Source: Diaphorobacter sp. HDW4B (GTDB lineage: Bacteria > Pseudomonadota > Gammaproteobacteria > Burkholderiales > Burkholderiaceae_C). From it: a stretch of DNA of 64,000 bases. Below are positions 1 to 9,783 of the stretch, one piece after another. The DNA lies in the NCBI RefSeq assembly GCF_011305535.1, contig NZ_CP049905.1, forward strand, positions 1,560,001 to 1,624,000, in the 5' to 3' direction. The position numbers were made by a program, and so were the translations under genes. The notes under the pieces were generated by a model. That model worked only from the letters and a program-made list of their open reading frames with translations, did not search any database and was not told the DNA's origin. Every line of letters begins with the position of its first letter. Position 1 is the stretch's first letter.

Positions 1-106
1 AAGCCAATCAAACTTGGCTGGAGATAACCGTAACACCTATACACGTTTTTAACAATTTACTGGCATCCTGACCCTCTTTGTTGGAACCCACAGCCGGAGG
101 ATGCTG

Positions 107-547
107 ATGACTTTGATGCCCTGGAGCGCGGAGCTGGAACTTGGAATTGTCGAGATTGATACGCAGCACCGCGTTCTGGTCGATCTGGCAAACGCAATGC
201 ATGACGAAATCCGCGATGTGGGCCCACTCAGCCCCGTCATCGGGCAGATTCTGGAATCGCTGGTGGATTACACGCACAACCACTTCATCATGGAAGAGGT
301 GCTGTTCCGCAAATATGCCTACTCGCACGAGGAAGCGCACGAGGCCGAGCACGGCGTGTTCACCGGGCGCATCATGGACTTGCTCACCCGCTTCGAGGAC
401 GGCGAGACCGTCGGCCAGGAGGCGCTGGAGTTGCTCAAGGACTGGCTGATCCACCACATCTGCGTGGTGGACCGCGCCTATCTGCCCTTCATGAAAGCCG
501 CGCTCGAAAAAGAATCCGAGGCGAATCTGGTGCCCTTCCCGACCTGA
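107..547 (+). CDS. Bacteriohemerythrin (hemerythrin-domain oxygen/metal-binding protein)
   Basis: A 146-residue single-domain protein of the bacterial hemerythrin family, a cytoplasmic four-helix bundle that binds O2 at a non-heme di-iron centre. The expected ligand pattern is visible in order: the N-terminal W..E...G......D.QH block, then H...HF..EE in the middle, then H...H, and finally the W...H....D block near the C-terminus. The start at 107 is chosen because a GGAGG at 96-100 sits six bases before it. The in-frame ATG at 101 would touch the ribosome binding site. It stands alone and converges on tyrS. Its role (oxygen sensing, storage or delivery) cannot be told from the sequence. Confidence 0.9.
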   Translation: MTLMPWSAELELGIVEIDTQHRVLVDLANAMHDEIRDVGPLSPVIGQILESLVDYTHNHFIMEEVLFRKYAYSHEEAHEAEHGVFTGRIMDLLTRFEDGETVGQEALELLKDWLIHHICVVDRAYLPFMKAALEKESEANLVPFPT

Positions 548-582
548 TCAGACAGACCGGGAGGGACGAGCGAGCCTCGCGC

Positions 583-1815
583 TCAGGCGAGCGTGATGCG
601 GGCGAACTTGCGCTTGCCGACCTGCAGCACGAAAGTGCCGGCTTCGACCTTCAGGCCCTTGTCGCTGATCACCGTGCCGTCGATGCGCACGCCGCCGCCG
701 TCGATCAGGCGGTTGGCTTCGCTGCCCGAAGGCGCCAGGTTGGCTTGTTTGAGCAAGGCACCGATGCCCATCGGCGCGCCCGAGAGCTGCACCTCGGGAA
801 TGTCGTCCGGAATACCGCCCTTGCTGCGGTTGATGAAGTCCTGCTCCGCCGCCTCGGCCGCCGCAGCGCTGTGAAAGCGCGCGGTGATTTCCTTGGCCAG
901 CAGCACCTTGGCATCCTTGGGATTGCGGCCGCCTTCGATTTCGAGCTTGAGCGCGGCGATTTCCGGCAGGCTCATGAACGACAGCAGCGTGTACCAGTCC
1001 CACATCAGCGTGTCCGAGATCGACAGCACCTTGGCGAACATGGTGTTGGCGTCCTCGGTGATGCCGATGTAGTTGTTCTTGGACTTGGACATCTTGTTCT
1101 CGCCGTCCAGACCCACCAGCAAAGGCATGGTGAGCACACACTGCGATTCCTGACCATATTCAGCCTGCAGGTGGCGGCCCATCAGCAGATTGAATTTCTG
1201 GTCGGTGCCGCCGAGTTCCAGATCCGATTTCAAAGCCACCGAGTCATAGCCCTGCAGCAGCGGGTAGAGGAATTCGTGCAAGCTGATCGAGCTGCCATCG
1301 GTGAAGCGCTGATGGAAGTCGTTGCGCTCCATCATGCGGGCCACCGTGTACTTGGCCGACAGCTGGATCATGCCGCGCGCGCCCAGTTGGTCGCACCATT
1401 CGCTGTTGTAGCGCAGCTCGGTCTTGGCGGGATCCAGCACCTTATAGGCCTGATCGCGGTAGGTCTCGGCGTTGATCTTGATCTGCTCGGCCGTCAGCGG
1501 AGGACGGGTCGTATTGCGGCCCGATGGATCGCCGATCAAGGTCGTGAAGTCGCCGATCAGAAAGATCACCGTGTGACCCAGGTCCTGCAACTGGCGCATC
1601 TTGTTGAGCACGACCGTGTGACCGATGTGGATGTCGGGCGCTGTCGGGTCCAGGCCGAGCTTGATGCGCAGGGGTTTGCCGGTGGCTTCCGAGCGCGCCA
1701 ATTTCTGGATCCAGTCCTCTTTGGGCAGGAGTTCGTCGACGCCGCGCAGAGTGATTTCAAGCGCCTGTCTGACACTGTCGGTGACCGGGTATGTTGTAAC
1801 AGCTGAATGATTCAT
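583..1815 (-). CDS. tyrS: Tyrosine--tRNA ligase
   Basis: Class I aminoacyl-tRNA synthetase that charges tRNA-Tyr, cytoplasmic. The HIGH motif is intact in [11 protein letters not shown], the KMSKS loop is intact in NKMSKSKNN, and the last 70 or so residues form the S4-type RNA-binding domain. The frame stays open back to 1932. The start at 1815 (MNHSAV, 410 residues) fits the family length; a second ATG at 1845 (MSDQTP) is also possible, and neither has a strong Shine-Dalgarno. The gene is divergent from the M23 peptidase gene, an arrangement familiar in Burkholderiales. Confidence 0.95.
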   Translation of the reverse strand: MNHSAVTTYPVTDSVRQALEITLRGVDELLPKEDWIQKLARSEATGKPLRIKLGLDPTAPDIHIGHTVVLNKMRQLQDLGHTVIFLIGDFTTLIGDPSGRNTTRPPLTAEQIKINAETYRDQAYKVLDPAKTELRYNSEWCDQLGARGMIQLSAKYTVARMMERNDFHQRFTDGSSISLHEFLYPLLQGYDSVALKSDLELGGTDQKFNLLMGRHLQAEYGQESQCVLTMPLLVGLDGENKMSKSKNNYIGITEDANTMFAKVLSISDTLMWDWYTLLSFMSLPEIAALKLEIEGGRNPKDAKVLLAKEITARFHSAAAAEAAEQDFINRSKGGIPDDIPEVQLSGAPMGIGALLKQANLAPSGSEANRLIDGGGVRIDGTVISDKGLKVEAGTFVLQVGKRKFARITLA

Positions 1816-2018
1816 AAGGGTTTTTATGGGTGTCTGGTCAGACATGGTCGTTATACTTCTGCACTTCGATGCGGTGAAGGATTTTAGTAGGCTCGTCATA
1901 TGAACGTCGCCCACATCCTTGTAACTGCGCACCAGAATACTGCGATATCCGCCCTCATTCCCCTGACATTCAGCTGGTTTGCCCCGGATATGCGCCCAAA
2001 AGCTCAGGGGTACGACTT

Positions 2019-3380
2019 TTGAAGCATGGTTTAACTACCGCGTATACGGCATTGGCCGAGCGCCTTGTCCTGATAGCCCAGAATCATCCGAAGCGCATTG
2101 CGGCAGCCGTGGCTGCCGTTCTTCTGACCGGTGGTGGCGGTGCCTTCGCCGTGGCCAATCTGGGCCCGGATGCGTCCGATCTGCCGATTCGCACGATCAC
2201 TCACGCCGCCACTTCGCTGGCCGAAGACCAGCCGCTGTCCGCACTGGTGGACATTCCCAGCTACTCGCTCTATAGATCCGACACCACCCGCAGCAGCGAC
2301 AGTGCCGAGAGCCTGCTGCAGCGCATGGGCGTGGCCGATCCGGCCGCAGCCGCTTTCCTGCGCACCAACGAACTGGTCCGCCAGAACCTGCTGGGCCGTG
2401 CCGGTCGCTCGGTCACGACCGAAACCACCGACGATCATCGCCTGACGCTGTTGACCGCACGCTGGGCACCCGACGAGAGCGGCAATTTCAAGCGCCTCGT
2501 GGTCAAGAACACCGGCGACGGCAAGTTCTCCGCCAACATCGAAACCGCCCCGCTGACCGTGGGCAGCCGCTTTGCGGGCGGCGTGATCCGCAATTCACTG
2601 TTCGCGGCGACCGATGCCTCCAACATCCCCGACTCGGTGGCCGTGCAACTGGCCGACGTGTTCGCCAACAACATCGATTTCCACCGCTCCCTGCGCAAGG
2701 ATGACCGTTTCTCGGTCGTCTACGAAACGCTGGAAGCCGACGGCGAGCCCCTGCGCGCCGGTCGCGTGCTGAGCGCCGAGTTCCACAACAACGGCAAGAC
2801 CTTCGACGCCGTCTGGTTCCAGGAACCCGGTCGCAAGGCGGCGTACTACACGCTCAATGGCGACAGCATGCAGCGCGCGTTCCTGACCTCGCCCGTCGAG
2901 TTCACCCGCATCAGCAGCGCATTCTCCATGCGCATGCACCCGATTCTCAAGACCTGGCGCGCCCACAATGGCACCGACCTGGCCGCCCCCACCGGCACCA
3001 CCGTGCGCACGGTGGGTGACGGCGTGGTGACCTTTGCCGGCGTTCAGAATGGCTACGGCAACGTCATCTACATCAAGCACTCGGGCGAGCAGGAAACGGT
3101 CTATGCCCACCTGAGTTCGGTCGACGTCAAGCAAGGGCAATCGGTCGAGCAAGGCCAGAAGATCGGCGCTGTCGGCTCCACCGGCTGGGCCACTGGCCCG
3201 CACCTGCACTATGAACTGCGCGTGAACGGCGAGCAGCGCGACCCCATGGCCGCAGCCCTGGCAAGCGACGCATCACGCCCGATCTCCAAGACATCGCGCC
3301 CTGCGTTCGACCGTCTGGCTGAAAACATGCGCATCCAGCTGTCCTCAGCAGCGCTGCAGACCACGGCCCGCGCCGACTGA
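2019..3380 (+). CDS. M23 family metallopeptidase (LytM-type cell-wall endopeptidase)
   Basis: 453 residues. A short cytoplasmic N-terminus is followed by one hydrophobic segment (about residues 27-47), so the protein is probably anchored in the inner membrane and faces the periplasm. A linker of about 250 residues precedes the C-terminal LytM zinc peptidase domain, where the metal-ligand pattern H..L...R.HNG.D and the GPHLHYELR box are both present. Such enzymes cut peptidoglycan cross-links or activate amidases. The start is a TTG: AGGGG at 2006-2010 lies eight bases upstream, and the ATG at 2026 is out of frame. It is followed after 40 bases by anmK, also a cell-wall gene, and the two are probably co-transcribed. 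Confidence 0.9.
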   Translation: MKHGLTTAYTALAERLVLIAQNHPKRIAAAVAAVLLTGGGGAFAVANLGPDASDLPIRTITHAATSLAEDQPLSALVDIPSYSLYRSDTTRSSDSAESLLQRMGVADPAAAAFLRTNELVRQNLLGRAGRSVTTETTDDHRLTLLTARWAPDESGNFKRLVVKNTGDGKFSANIETAPLTVGSRFAGGVIRNSLFAATDASNIPDSVAVQLADVFANNIDFHRSLRKDDRFSVVYETLEADGEPLRAGRVLSAEFHNNGKTFDAVWFQEPGRKAAYYTLNGDSMQRAFLTSPVEFTRISSAFSMRMHPILKTWRAHNGTDLAAPTGTTVRTVGDGVVTFAGVQNGYGNVIYIKHSGEQETVYAHLSSVDVKQGQSVEQGQKIGAVGSTGWATGPHLHYELRVNGEQRDPMAAALASDASRPISKTSRPAFDRLAENMRIQLSSAALQTTARAD

Positions 3381-3420
3381 ATCTGATTGATCCTCACACT
3401 GTCGCTGCGCAAGGACGCCC

Positions 3421-4563
3421 ATGACGACTGACCGCAACGACAGCCCGATCGGCAGTGGCCTGTACATCGGCCTGATGTCAGGCACCTCGCTGGACGGCGT
3501 GGACGGCGTTCTGGTGGCTTTTGCCGACGACGGCAAGCCTCGGCTCAAGCAGCACGCCTCCAGCCCGTTTGCGAACGATCTGCGCGCCGAGCTGCTGGCG
3601 CTGAACACCTCGGGCGACAACGAACTCCACCGCGCGGCGCTCGCAGCCAATGGACTGGTCCGCACCTACGCCCAAGTCGTTCGCGATCTGCTCAAGCAAG
3701 CGGGACTGAAATCCTCAGACATCGCCGCCATTGGCGCACATGGCCAGACCGTGCGGCATCGCCCGCAGGAATTCGACCGCAACGGCTACACCCTGCAGCT
3801 CAACAACCCGGCTTTGCTCGCGGAACTCAGCGGCTGCACGGTGGTCGCCGATTTCCGCTCGCGCGATGTGGCGGCGGGCGGTCAGGGCGCGCCTCTGGTG
3901 CCCGCTTTCCACGTCGGCGTATTCGGTCGCCCGAACGAGACCGTGGCCGTGCTCAATCTGGGCGGCATCGCCAACCTGAGCGTGCTGCGTGCCGATGGAT
4001 CGGTGCTCGGCTTCGACTGCGGCCCGGCCAACGCGCTCATGGACTACTGGTGCCACGAACACACCGGCAAGTGGTACGACGCCAATGGCACCTGGGCCGC
4101 CCAGGGCAAGGTCGTGGGCCCGCTGCTGGCCGCGTTGCTCCAGGAACCCTATTTCTCGCAGACACCGCCCAAAAGCACCGGGCGCGACCTGTTCAACCCC
4201 GATTGGCTGCACCAAGCCCTTGCCAAGCATTCTGACGTGGATGCCCAGGATGTGCAGGCCACGCTCGCCGAACTGACCGCCATCTCGTGCGCCGACGATC
4301 TCAAACGCCTTGCCCCCGAAGCCAAGGAGCTGATCGTCTGCGGCGGTGGCGCGCTCAACCAGCACCTCATGAAGCGCTTGGAGGCCCATCTGCCGGGCGT
4401 GCTGGTGCAATCGTCCACTGTGCACGGCATCGACCCACAACAGGTCGAAGCCGCCGCCTTCGCCTGGCTGGCGCGTCAATGCCTGCTCGGTCTTCCTGGC
4501 AATCTGGCCTCGGTCACAGGCGCACGCGGCCCGCGCATTCTGGGCGCGATCTACCCTGCCTGA
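3421..4563 (+). CDS. anmK: Anhydro-N-acetylmuramic acid kinase
   Basis: 380 residues, the full family length. AnmK phosphorylates and opens 1,6-anhydro-MurNAc to MurNAc-6-phosphate in cytoplasmic peptidoglycan recycling. The N-terminal phosphate-binding signature GLMSGTSLDGVD is intact. IGAHGQTVRHRP, LNLGGIANLS and the late ELIVCGGGALN block are the other family motifs. It follows the M23 peptidase gene, which makes a coherent cell-wall turnover pair, and ends just before a strong intrinsic terminator at 4595-4618. Confidence 0.96.
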   Translation: MTTDRNDSPIGSGLYIGLMSGTSLDGVDGVLVAFADDGKPRLKQHASSPFANDLRAELLALNTSGDNELHRAALAANGLVRTYAQVVRDLLKQAGLKSSDIAAIGAHGQTVRHRPQEFDRNGYTLQLNNPALLAELSGCTVVADFRSRDVAAGGQGAPLVPAFHVGVFGRPNETVAVLNLGGIANLSVLRADGSVLGFDCGPANALMDYWCHEHTGKWYDANGTWAAQGKVVGPLLAALLQEPYFSQTPPKSTGRDLFNPDWLHQALAKHSDVDAQDVQATLAELTAISCADDLKRLAPEAKELIVCGGGALNQHLMKRLEAHLPGVLVQSSTVHGIDPQQVEAAAFAWLARQCLLGLPGNLASVTGARGPRILGAIYPA

Positions 4564-4594
4564 AGACGACTCAGACGACTGCGCCAGAAAACAC

Positions 4595-4618
4595 AAAGCC
4601 GCCCGAAAAGGCGGCTTT
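4595..4618. terminator. Intrinsic terminator between convergent anmK and erpA
   Basis: Nine-base perfect stem, AAAGCCGCC (4595-4603) with GGCGGCTTT (4610-4618), loop of six. A short T run follows on the plus strand and an A run precedes it, so it can serve both anmK (plus) and erpA (minus). Confidence 0.85.
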
Positions 4619-4659
4619 TGCATTGTGGGGCATCAAGCCCGTCAGGCCCGCTCCGGAAA

Positions 4660-5028
4660 TTACACCGAGAAACTGGAACCGCAACCGCAAGTCGTCGTGG
4701 CATTCGGATTCTTGATCACGAACTGCGCTCCTTGCAGGTCTTCCTTGTAGTCGATTTCAGCGCCCAGCAGGTACTGGTAGCTCATCGCATCGATCAGCAG
4801 CGACACGCCATTCTTGGTCATGGTGGTGTCGTCTTCGTTGGTGATTTCGTCGAAGGTGAAGCCGTACTGAAAACCCGAGCAGCCGCCGCCCTGCACGAAC
4901 ACGCGAAGCTTCAGATCAGGATTGCCCTCTTCCGCGATCAGGTCGGCCACCTTGGCAGCGGCGCTGTCGGTGAAGACGATAGGTGCGGGCATTTCGGTCG
5001 TGGTGATGGTTTCTGCTACTGCGCTCAT
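4660..5028 (-). CDS. erpA: Iron-sulfur cluster insertion protein ErpA
   Basis: A-type Fe-S carrier of 122 residues that receives clusters from the Isc machinery and passes them to apo-enzymes. The three ligand cysteines are present: one in [13 protein letters not shown] and two in the C-terminal CGCGSSFSV. The N-terminal 15 residues are a non-conserved lead. It lies downstream of the rplM-rpsI operon but is separated from it by the rpsI terminator and a repeated RNA-like element, so it probably has its own promoter in 5029-5110. I do not see an unambiguous -35/-10 pair there. Confidence 0.93.
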   Translation of the reverse strand: MSAVAETITTTEMPAPIVFTDSAAAKVADLIAEEGNPDLKLRVFVQGGGCSGFQYGFTFDEITNEDDTTMTKNGVSLLIDAMSYQYLLGAEIDYKEDLQGAQFVIKNPNATTTCGCGSSFSV

Positions 5029-5202
5029 GGAATCAGACCCCTTGTTGGAGATATATAGTTGCCTATGCTACTGCAATGGGCGAGTAAATGCATCGGATAT
5101 CGCCGTTGACGCCAGAGCCGATGTGGGCATTCAGGATCCAGAAAGGATGCTTCCGCCAGCCGGAGCAGGCCCAAGAAGCGCAGCGGGCCGCAGAGTTGGA
5201 AG
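5029..5202. other. Intergenic stretch upstream of erpA
   Basis: No gene is assigned. A minus-strand frame of 71 codons (5063-5278) runs through it but overlaps the structured element at 5203-5314, and I do not call it. A TTGCAG with an AT-rich TATATAT block about 14 bases downstream (minus strand, 5050-5085) is a weak candidate erpA promoter. Confidence 0.4.
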
Positions 5203-5314
5203 CCACAACGCCAAGACAGCCCCTCAGGCTAGGCGTGAAGCCGCAGATCAGTACTCGCGTACGGCAAGGCTTCCACAACGACGCATGAGGGGCTGTATTG
5301 GCTCCTCAAAACGA
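5203..5314 (-). ncRNA. Structured RNA-like repeat, copy 1 (3' of rpsI)
   Basis: One of three related elements of about 110 nt. The outer stem pairs 5211-5226 with 5286-5301 (15 of 16 positions). The inner stem pairs GAAGCC (5237-5242) with GGCTTC (5268-5273). The apical hairpin pairs GTAC (5251-5254) with GTAC (5259-5262). Read on the minus strand the apical loop is GCGA, a GNRA tetraloop, which is why the minus strand is taken as the sense strand. CCACAAC at one edge and CTCAAAACGA at the other are shared by all copies. Similarity with copy 3 goes on for another 40 bases towards the gene, including a small hairpin. It may be a known betaproteobacterial small-RNA family; see findings. Confidence 0.72.
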
Positions 5315-5369
5315 GTCACCCATCGATGCCGAACAGGCTTCGTAGAACAAAACCGAGCAGACAACAAAA

Positions 5370-5387
5370 AACCGCCCGAAGGCGGTT
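5370..5387 (-). terminator. Intrinsic terminator of the rplM-rpsI operon
   Basis: Seven-base GC-rich stem AACCGCC/GGCGGTT with a four-base loop, followed on the minus strand by a run of six T. It lies 48 bases after the rpsI stop codon. Confidence 0.88.
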
Positions 5388-5434
5388 CTTTGTGTAGCAG
5401 TTGCCAGAACAAGTCCCAGCAAACAACAAGCAAA

Positions 5435-5827
5435 TTAACGCTTGGAGAACTGCTTGGCGCGGCGTGCGGAGTGCAGACCGACCTTCTTACGCTCAACTTC
5501 ACGCGCATCGCGAGTGACAAAGCCGGCTTGGCTCAGCACTGGCTTCAGCGACGCGTCATAGTCGATCAGAGCGCGGGTGATGCCGTGGCGGGTGGCACCG
5601 GCTTGGCCGGATTCACCGCCGCCGTGCACGTTCACCTGGATGTCGAAAGTTTCGACATTGTCGGTGAGCACCAGCGGCTGCTTGGCGATCATGATGGAGG
5701 TCTGACGGCCGAAGAACTGTTGAATGTCTTTGCCATTCACAGTGATCTTGCCGGAACCCTTCTTCAGAAACACGCGGGCGACGCTGGACTTGCGACGGCC
5801 TGTGCCATTGTTCCATTCACCAATCAT
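5435..5827 (-). CDS. rpsI: 30S ribosomal protein S9
   Basis: 130 residues, standard length. The N-terminal [14 protein letters not shown], the central [15 protein letters not shown] and the basic C-terminal tail ending in AKQFSKR are all typical; the tail reaches into the P site of the small subunit. It is the second gene of rplM-rpsI with ten bases between them, and a terminator follows. Confidence 0.98.
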   Translation of the reverse strand: MIGEWNNGTGRRKSSVARVFLKKGSGKITVNGKDIQQFFGRQTSIMIAKQPLVLTDNVETFDIQVNVHGGGESGQAGATRHGITRALIDYDASLKPVLSQAGFVTRDAREVERKKVGLHSARRAKQFSKR

Positions 5828-5837
5828 TCATAGCTCC

Positions 5838-6269
5838 TTAGATGGCCAGCACTTTGGGCTGCTGTGCGGTGTGTGGGTGCTCGTCGCCGCCATACACCTT
5901 GAGCTTCTTGATCATGGCGTAGCCCAGAGGACCCTTGGGCAGCATGCCCTTGACGGCCTTCTCGAGTGCGCGGCCAGGATGCTTGGCTTGCAGGTCACGG
6001 AAGTTGGTGGCAGTGATGCCGCCTGGATAGCCCGAATGACGGTAGTAGACCTTGTCCAGAGACTTGGTACCAGTAACCTTGAGCTTGGATGCGTTGATGA
6101 TGACGATGTAGTCACCAGTGTCAACGTGAGGCGTGTAAATGGCCTTGTGCTTGCCGCGCAGACGGAGGGCAACTTCGCTGGCTACCCGTCCGAGCACCTT
6201 ATCGGTGGCGTCAATCACAAACCACTCGTGCACAACCTCAGCGGGCTTTGCGCTGAAAGTAGTAGTCAT
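5838..6269 (-). CDS. rplM: 50S ribosomal protein L13
   Basis: 143 residues, standard length. L13 binds 23S rRNA early in large-subunit assembly. Typical blocks are [19 protein letters not shown] at the N-terminus, [13 protein letters not shown] in the centre and MLPKGPLG near the end. First gene of the rplM-rpsI operon. The promoter at 6417-6446 gives a leader of about 140 bases, long enough to hold a regulatory structure, though I could not define one. Confidence 0.98.
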   Translation of the reverse strand: MTTTFSAKPAEVVHEWFVIDATDKVLGRVASEVALRLRGKHKAIYTPHVDTGDYIVIINASKLKVTGTKSLDKVYYRHSGYPGGITATNFRDLQAKHPGRALEKAVKGMLPKGPLGYAMIKKLKVYGGDEHPHTAQQPKVLAI

Positions 6270-6416
6270 GAGTTTCTCTATTCAAAAAGAGGAGGTTTGG
6301 CGGTCCTTTTCCACGGTCGGTGCAACTCTGATGGAAGCCTCTTAGGTGGTCTCGCCCTGAAGTTCGCACTCCAGAACCCTTTGCCGCGGGACCAATAAAT
6401 CGCTGCAAAGCCAAGC

Positions 6417-6446
6417 ATTATACAAATTTGGCGCGACCCAGTGCAA
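6417..6446 (-). promoter_or_regulatory. Sigma-70 promoter of rplM-rpsI
   Basis: On the minus strand TTGCAC (6441-6446) is followed after 18 bases by a perfect TATAAT (6417-6422). It lies between the end of the kinase gene (6507) and rplM. The predicted transcript starts near 6410. Confidence 0.85.
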
Positions 6447-6506
6447 GCACCTGTCGCGAGCCCCCGAAAAACAACGGTGGGCCAGCCGAATGGGCCGCCG
6501 TTATTG

Positions 6507-8615
6507 CTATTGGGTATACATCTGGCGCTGGCGACGCTCTTCTTCGCGCTTGCGCTTGCTCTCGACGCAGACCGGATGGCTTTCCATGCCCGCTTGCTGG
6601 CACTGGTTGTGCACGCACATGGGCTTGGCGAGGAAGCCAGCGCCCGAGCAGGCATCTTCCGGGTTCACCCGCTTGGACGGCGCGGCCTGCGAGGCCGGAG
6701 CCGCCACCGGAACAGGGGCCGGAGCGGGCTGCGGCGCAGGCGTGGGCTCGTGAGACACAGTCTCCACGGGCTTGCGCACAGGAGCGACCTTGGGCTTTTG
6801 CTCCTTGGCCACGGCAACGACAGGTGTCGTCGCTGAAGCAGAAGCAGCTGCCGCAGCAGCAGCAGCACTCTCGCTCGCTGCAACGGCGGCGGCGGCCAAC
6901 AAAGCCGCCTCGCTGGCCGCATTCTTTGCAGGATCGGCCAACTCGGTGATGATTTCCTCGTCCGGCGTGGGCGTCACGACGGGTGTCTGCGCTACGACAG
7001 GCGGTTGTGCAGGAGCGGACTGGGTCGCCAGATACCAGGCGGCCGCACCGCCGACCAGCACCAACAGCGCAGCAGACAGCACCAGCGTCTTGCGCGCACT
7101 GCCCGGTCGCCCACCTGCAGAGGGACGCTTGGACGAGGAGCGGCTCTTGCCGGGCGAAGGAGCACTTTTCCCGGGCGAGCCCGAACGGCTCGCGCCGGAG
7201 GAGGATGCGCTTGATGACTGTGCGCTGGCCATGGCGACTGCGGTCAGCTCGGCCACCTTGCCCTTGGGATCGATGGCCTTGGTCTTCTCGAAGGAGTCAT
7301 GAGGCTCCATCACCGAATCCTGAAAATCGTCCATCGCACGGACCACCGTGTCCTGGAACTCCGTCTCGGGCGCTTCTTCCGGCTGGCGACGGCGTTCGGA
7401 TGAGCGCGATTTTTCCGATTTTTCGGGCTTTTCGGGTTTTTCAGCCGGAGCCGCACCCTTGTTGTCCGATCCCGGCACATGCAGCACGGTGACCAGATGG
7501 TCGGTATTGCGACGCGCTGGCTCTTTGGCCGCATCCACGGATTCGCCAGAGCCAGCCTCGGAGTCGGTCAGGCCCATCAGAATCGATGCGTCGTTGCGCG
7601 CCTGCGCCTTCGGGTCGATCCAGTTCTCGCCCAGATCGGCACGGAAATCGAACTTGTCCAGATGGGCTGGCGCACTCGTCAGCCCCATCTGCTCCAGAAA
7701 GGCATCCACCGTCCAATGACGGTCGCGCGGCTGCAGCGAAAGCGCCTTGCTGATCGCATCAACGAACGGACCCGAGTACTCGACGCCGAACTGCTTGCGC
7801 ACCGTGCGCGCCACGCGGGGAAACGGCACCATGCGGTCGCGGATCGAGCGCAGTGTGGACGGCAGGGGCACGTCGTTGCAGATCACGCCGTAGATCACGG
7901 CGGCCAGCGAGTAGATGTCGCTCCACGGGCCGGGCTTGAGTTCGCTGTCCGCGTCGGCATATTGCTCGATCGGCGCGTAGTTCACCTTGAGCACGGCAGT
8001 GTGCTTGTGGTCGCGGTCTTCGATGGCAAAGCGTGCAGCGCCCAGGTCCAGCAGCACCGGCGGGCCTTTTTCCTGCAGAAAGATGTTGTCCGGCGAAATG
8101 TCGCGGTGCAGCGTCTTGCCGTTGTGCAGCACGCGCAGCGCATTGCAGACCGACCAGATCACCTTGCGCAGCCACTCCTCGGTCGGCGGCGTGCGCATGT
8201 GGGTGCGCGCTTGTTTGAGCGTCATGCCCGCGTAGAGCGGCATCACCATGTAGGCGGTCTGGTTCGCCTCCCAGAAGCGGAACACCTTCACGAGCGAGGG
8301 ATGGTCGAACTGCGCGAGCAGCCGTGCCTCGTCCACGAAGGAGGCCAGACCGGCCTGAAAAGACGGTTCATCCGACGAGGAGCGCACCCAGAGCGTGCGT
8401 CCGTTGGCCCGCGCTGCGAGCGAGGTCGGCATGTATTCCTTGATCGCCACGAATCGCAGCAGCGAGTGGTCGAACGCCTGATACACCATCCCGAAGCCGC
8501 CCACACCGAGCAGCCCCACAATCTCGAACTCCCCGAGGCGCGCGCCCACGGGCAACGCGTCGACATGGTCAACGGTGCTGGGGATGCGGGAGCCTGGAAT
8601 TTCGGACATGGACAA
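6507..8615 (-). CDS. Membrane-anchored serine/threonine protein kinase
   Basis: 702 residues. The N-terminal half is an eukaryotic-like (Hanks-type) kinase domain, about residues 25-310: the glycine loop is GLLGVGGFGMVY, the lysine is in AIKEYM, and the catalytic loop is HRDISPDN near residue 170. The magnesium motif is DLG in place of DFG, as in many bacterial kinases. A Ser/Lys/Pro-rich linker leads to one membrane span at about residues 507-528. The C-terminal, probably periplasmic, part is Ala/Pro-rich and ends in a small Cys-containing region (four Cys in the last 50 residues). There is no PASTA domain. No partner phosphatase lies next to it, so the substrate is unknown. Start at 8615, with an alternative ATG two codons later. 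Confidence 0.88.
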   Translation of the reverse strand: MSMSEIPGSRIPSTVDHVDALPVGARLGEFEIVGLLGVGGFGMVYQAFDHSLLRFVAIKEYMPTSLAARANGRTLWVRSSSDEPSFQAGLASFVDEARLLAQFDHPSLVKVFRFWEANQTAYMVMPLYAGMTLKQARTHMRTPPTEEWLRKVIWSVCNALRVLHNGKTLHRDISPDNIFLQEKGPPVLLDLGAARFAIEDRDHKHTAVLKVNYAPIEQYADADSELKPGPWSDIYSLAAVIYGVICNDVPLPSTLRSIRDRMVPFPRVARTVRKQFGVEYSGPFVDAISKALSLQPRDRHWTVDAFLEQMGLTSAPAHLDKFDFRADLGENWIDPKAQARNDASILMGLTDSEAGSGESVDAAKEPARRNTDHLVTVLHVPGSDNKGAAPAEKPEKPEKSEKSRSSERRRQPEEAPETEFQDTVVRAMDDFQDSVMEPHDSFEKTKAIDPKGKVAELTAVAMASAQSSSASSSGASRSGSPGKSAPSPGKSRSSSKRPSAGGRPGSARKTLVLSAALLVLVGGAAAWYLATQSAPAQPPVVAQTPVVTPTPDEEIITELADPAKNAASEAALLAAAAVAASESAAAAAAAASASATTPVVAVAKEQKPKVAPVRKPVETVSHEPTPAPQPAPAPVPVAAPASQAAPSKRVNPEDACSGAGFLAKPMCVHNQCQQAGMESHPVCVESKRKREEERRQRQMYTQ

Positions 8616-8864
8616 TCAGGAGATGCGACGCACTGTCAAGAATATTCAAGTATCAGAGGTTAAAGCATGTTAGCCGGGCGAATGGCCTCCATGCAGACAT
8701 GAACGGCGCATTTTCATACGAGACGGAGAAATCCGCACCCGAATGACAACCATGTTTTCATGCTGAAAACCACACATTTTGCAACGAACTTGCCCATCCG
8801 CCTATTTCAACGGTTTTTCATGACACAAAGCTTGCTTTGCACCTCTGGGACGTAAACTCCGGCG

Positions 8865-9749
8865 ATGTTCAGTTATCGACACGCCTTTCACGCAGGAAAT
8901 CACGCCGATGTGCTCAAGCACACCGTGCTGATCAGCATCCTGCAATATCTCACGCAAAAAGAGACGGCTCTGACCGTGCTCGACACGCACGCCGGAGCCG
9001 GACTGTATCGACTGGACAGCGAATTCTCCGAAACCAGCGGCGAGGCCGTCGATGGCGTGCAGCGCCTGTTCGACGCAAAGGATCTGGTGCCTGCGCTGCA
9101 GGCCTATGTCGATCTGATCCAGTCGTTCAATTCGGGCAAGTCCCACAAGGTCTACCCCGGCTCGCCATTCATCGAGCAGCAAGTCATGCAGGGCCGTGAT
9201 CGCGACCGCATCAAGCTGTTCGAGCTGCACCCGACCGACACCCGCACGCTCAAGGCCAACGTGGCCCAGCTCGAAGCGGGTCGCCAGATTGCCGTGCTGC
9301 AGGAAGATGGCTTCGAAGGCATCAAGAAATTCCTGCCACCGCCAGCCAAACGCGCGCTGGTGCTGTGCGACCCGAGCTACGAACTCAAGACCGATTACAG
9401 CCGCGTGCTCGACATGGTGGACGATGCGCTCAAGCGTTTCCCGACCGGCGTCTACGCCGTGTGGTATCCCATCATCCCGCGCCCCGAAGCGCATGATCTG
9501 CCGCGTCGCCTCAAGACCATGGCCGTCAAGGCGGGCAAGTCGTGGCTGCACGCCACACTCACCGTCAAGTCCAGCAAGGTCAGCGGCGTGGCCATGGGCG
9601 AAAAGCGCCCCGGACTACCCGCCAGCGGCATGTTCGTGATCAACCCGCCGTTCACGCTCAAGGCCGAAATGCAGAAGGCCTTGCCGCAGATGGCCGAGCT
9701 GCTCGCTCAGGACCGCAACGCAACGCACTCGCTCGAATCGGGCGGTTGA
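8865..9749 (+). CDS. rlmJ: 23S rRNA (adenine(2030)-N6)-methyltransferase RlmJ
   Basis: 294 residues, family length about 280. RlmJ transfers methyl from SAM to the N6 of A2030 in 23S rRNA. The N-terminus MFSYRHAFHAGNHADVLKH is diagnostic. The SAM site is in VLDTHAGAGLY. The N6-adenine methylase motif reads DPSYE; the usual form is DPPYE, so one proline is replaced. It stands alone and converges on the RlpA-like gene. Confidence 0.93.
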   Translation: MFSYRHAFHAGNHADVLKHTVLISILQYLTQKETALTVLDTHAGAGLYRLDSEFSETSGEAVDGVQRLFDAKDLVPALQAYVDLIQSFNSGKSHKVYPGSPFIEQQVMQGRDRDRIKLFELHPTDTRTLKANVAQLEAGRQIAVLQEDGFEGIKKFLPPPAKRALVLCDPSYELKTDYSRVLDMVDDALKRFPTGVYAVWYPIIPRPEAHDLPRRLKTMAVKAGKSWLHATLTVKSSKVSGVAMGEKRPGLPASGMFVINPPFTLKAEMQKALPQMAELLAQDRNATHSLESGG

Positions 9750-9783
9750 TCAGAAAAGAAAAAGTGTCGGCAGCAGGCTGCGC

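Noticed and set aside
1-106. Search for a gene or promoter before the hemerythrin gene
   Set aside because: Only the ribosome binding site is clear; no confident promoter hexamers.
5063-5278. 71-codon minus-strand frame upstream of erpA
   Set aside because: It overlaps the structured repeat, has no clear ribosome binding site, and no known domain. Its 3' part felt vaguely familiar as a predicted small protein in related genomes, so a conservation check would be fair.
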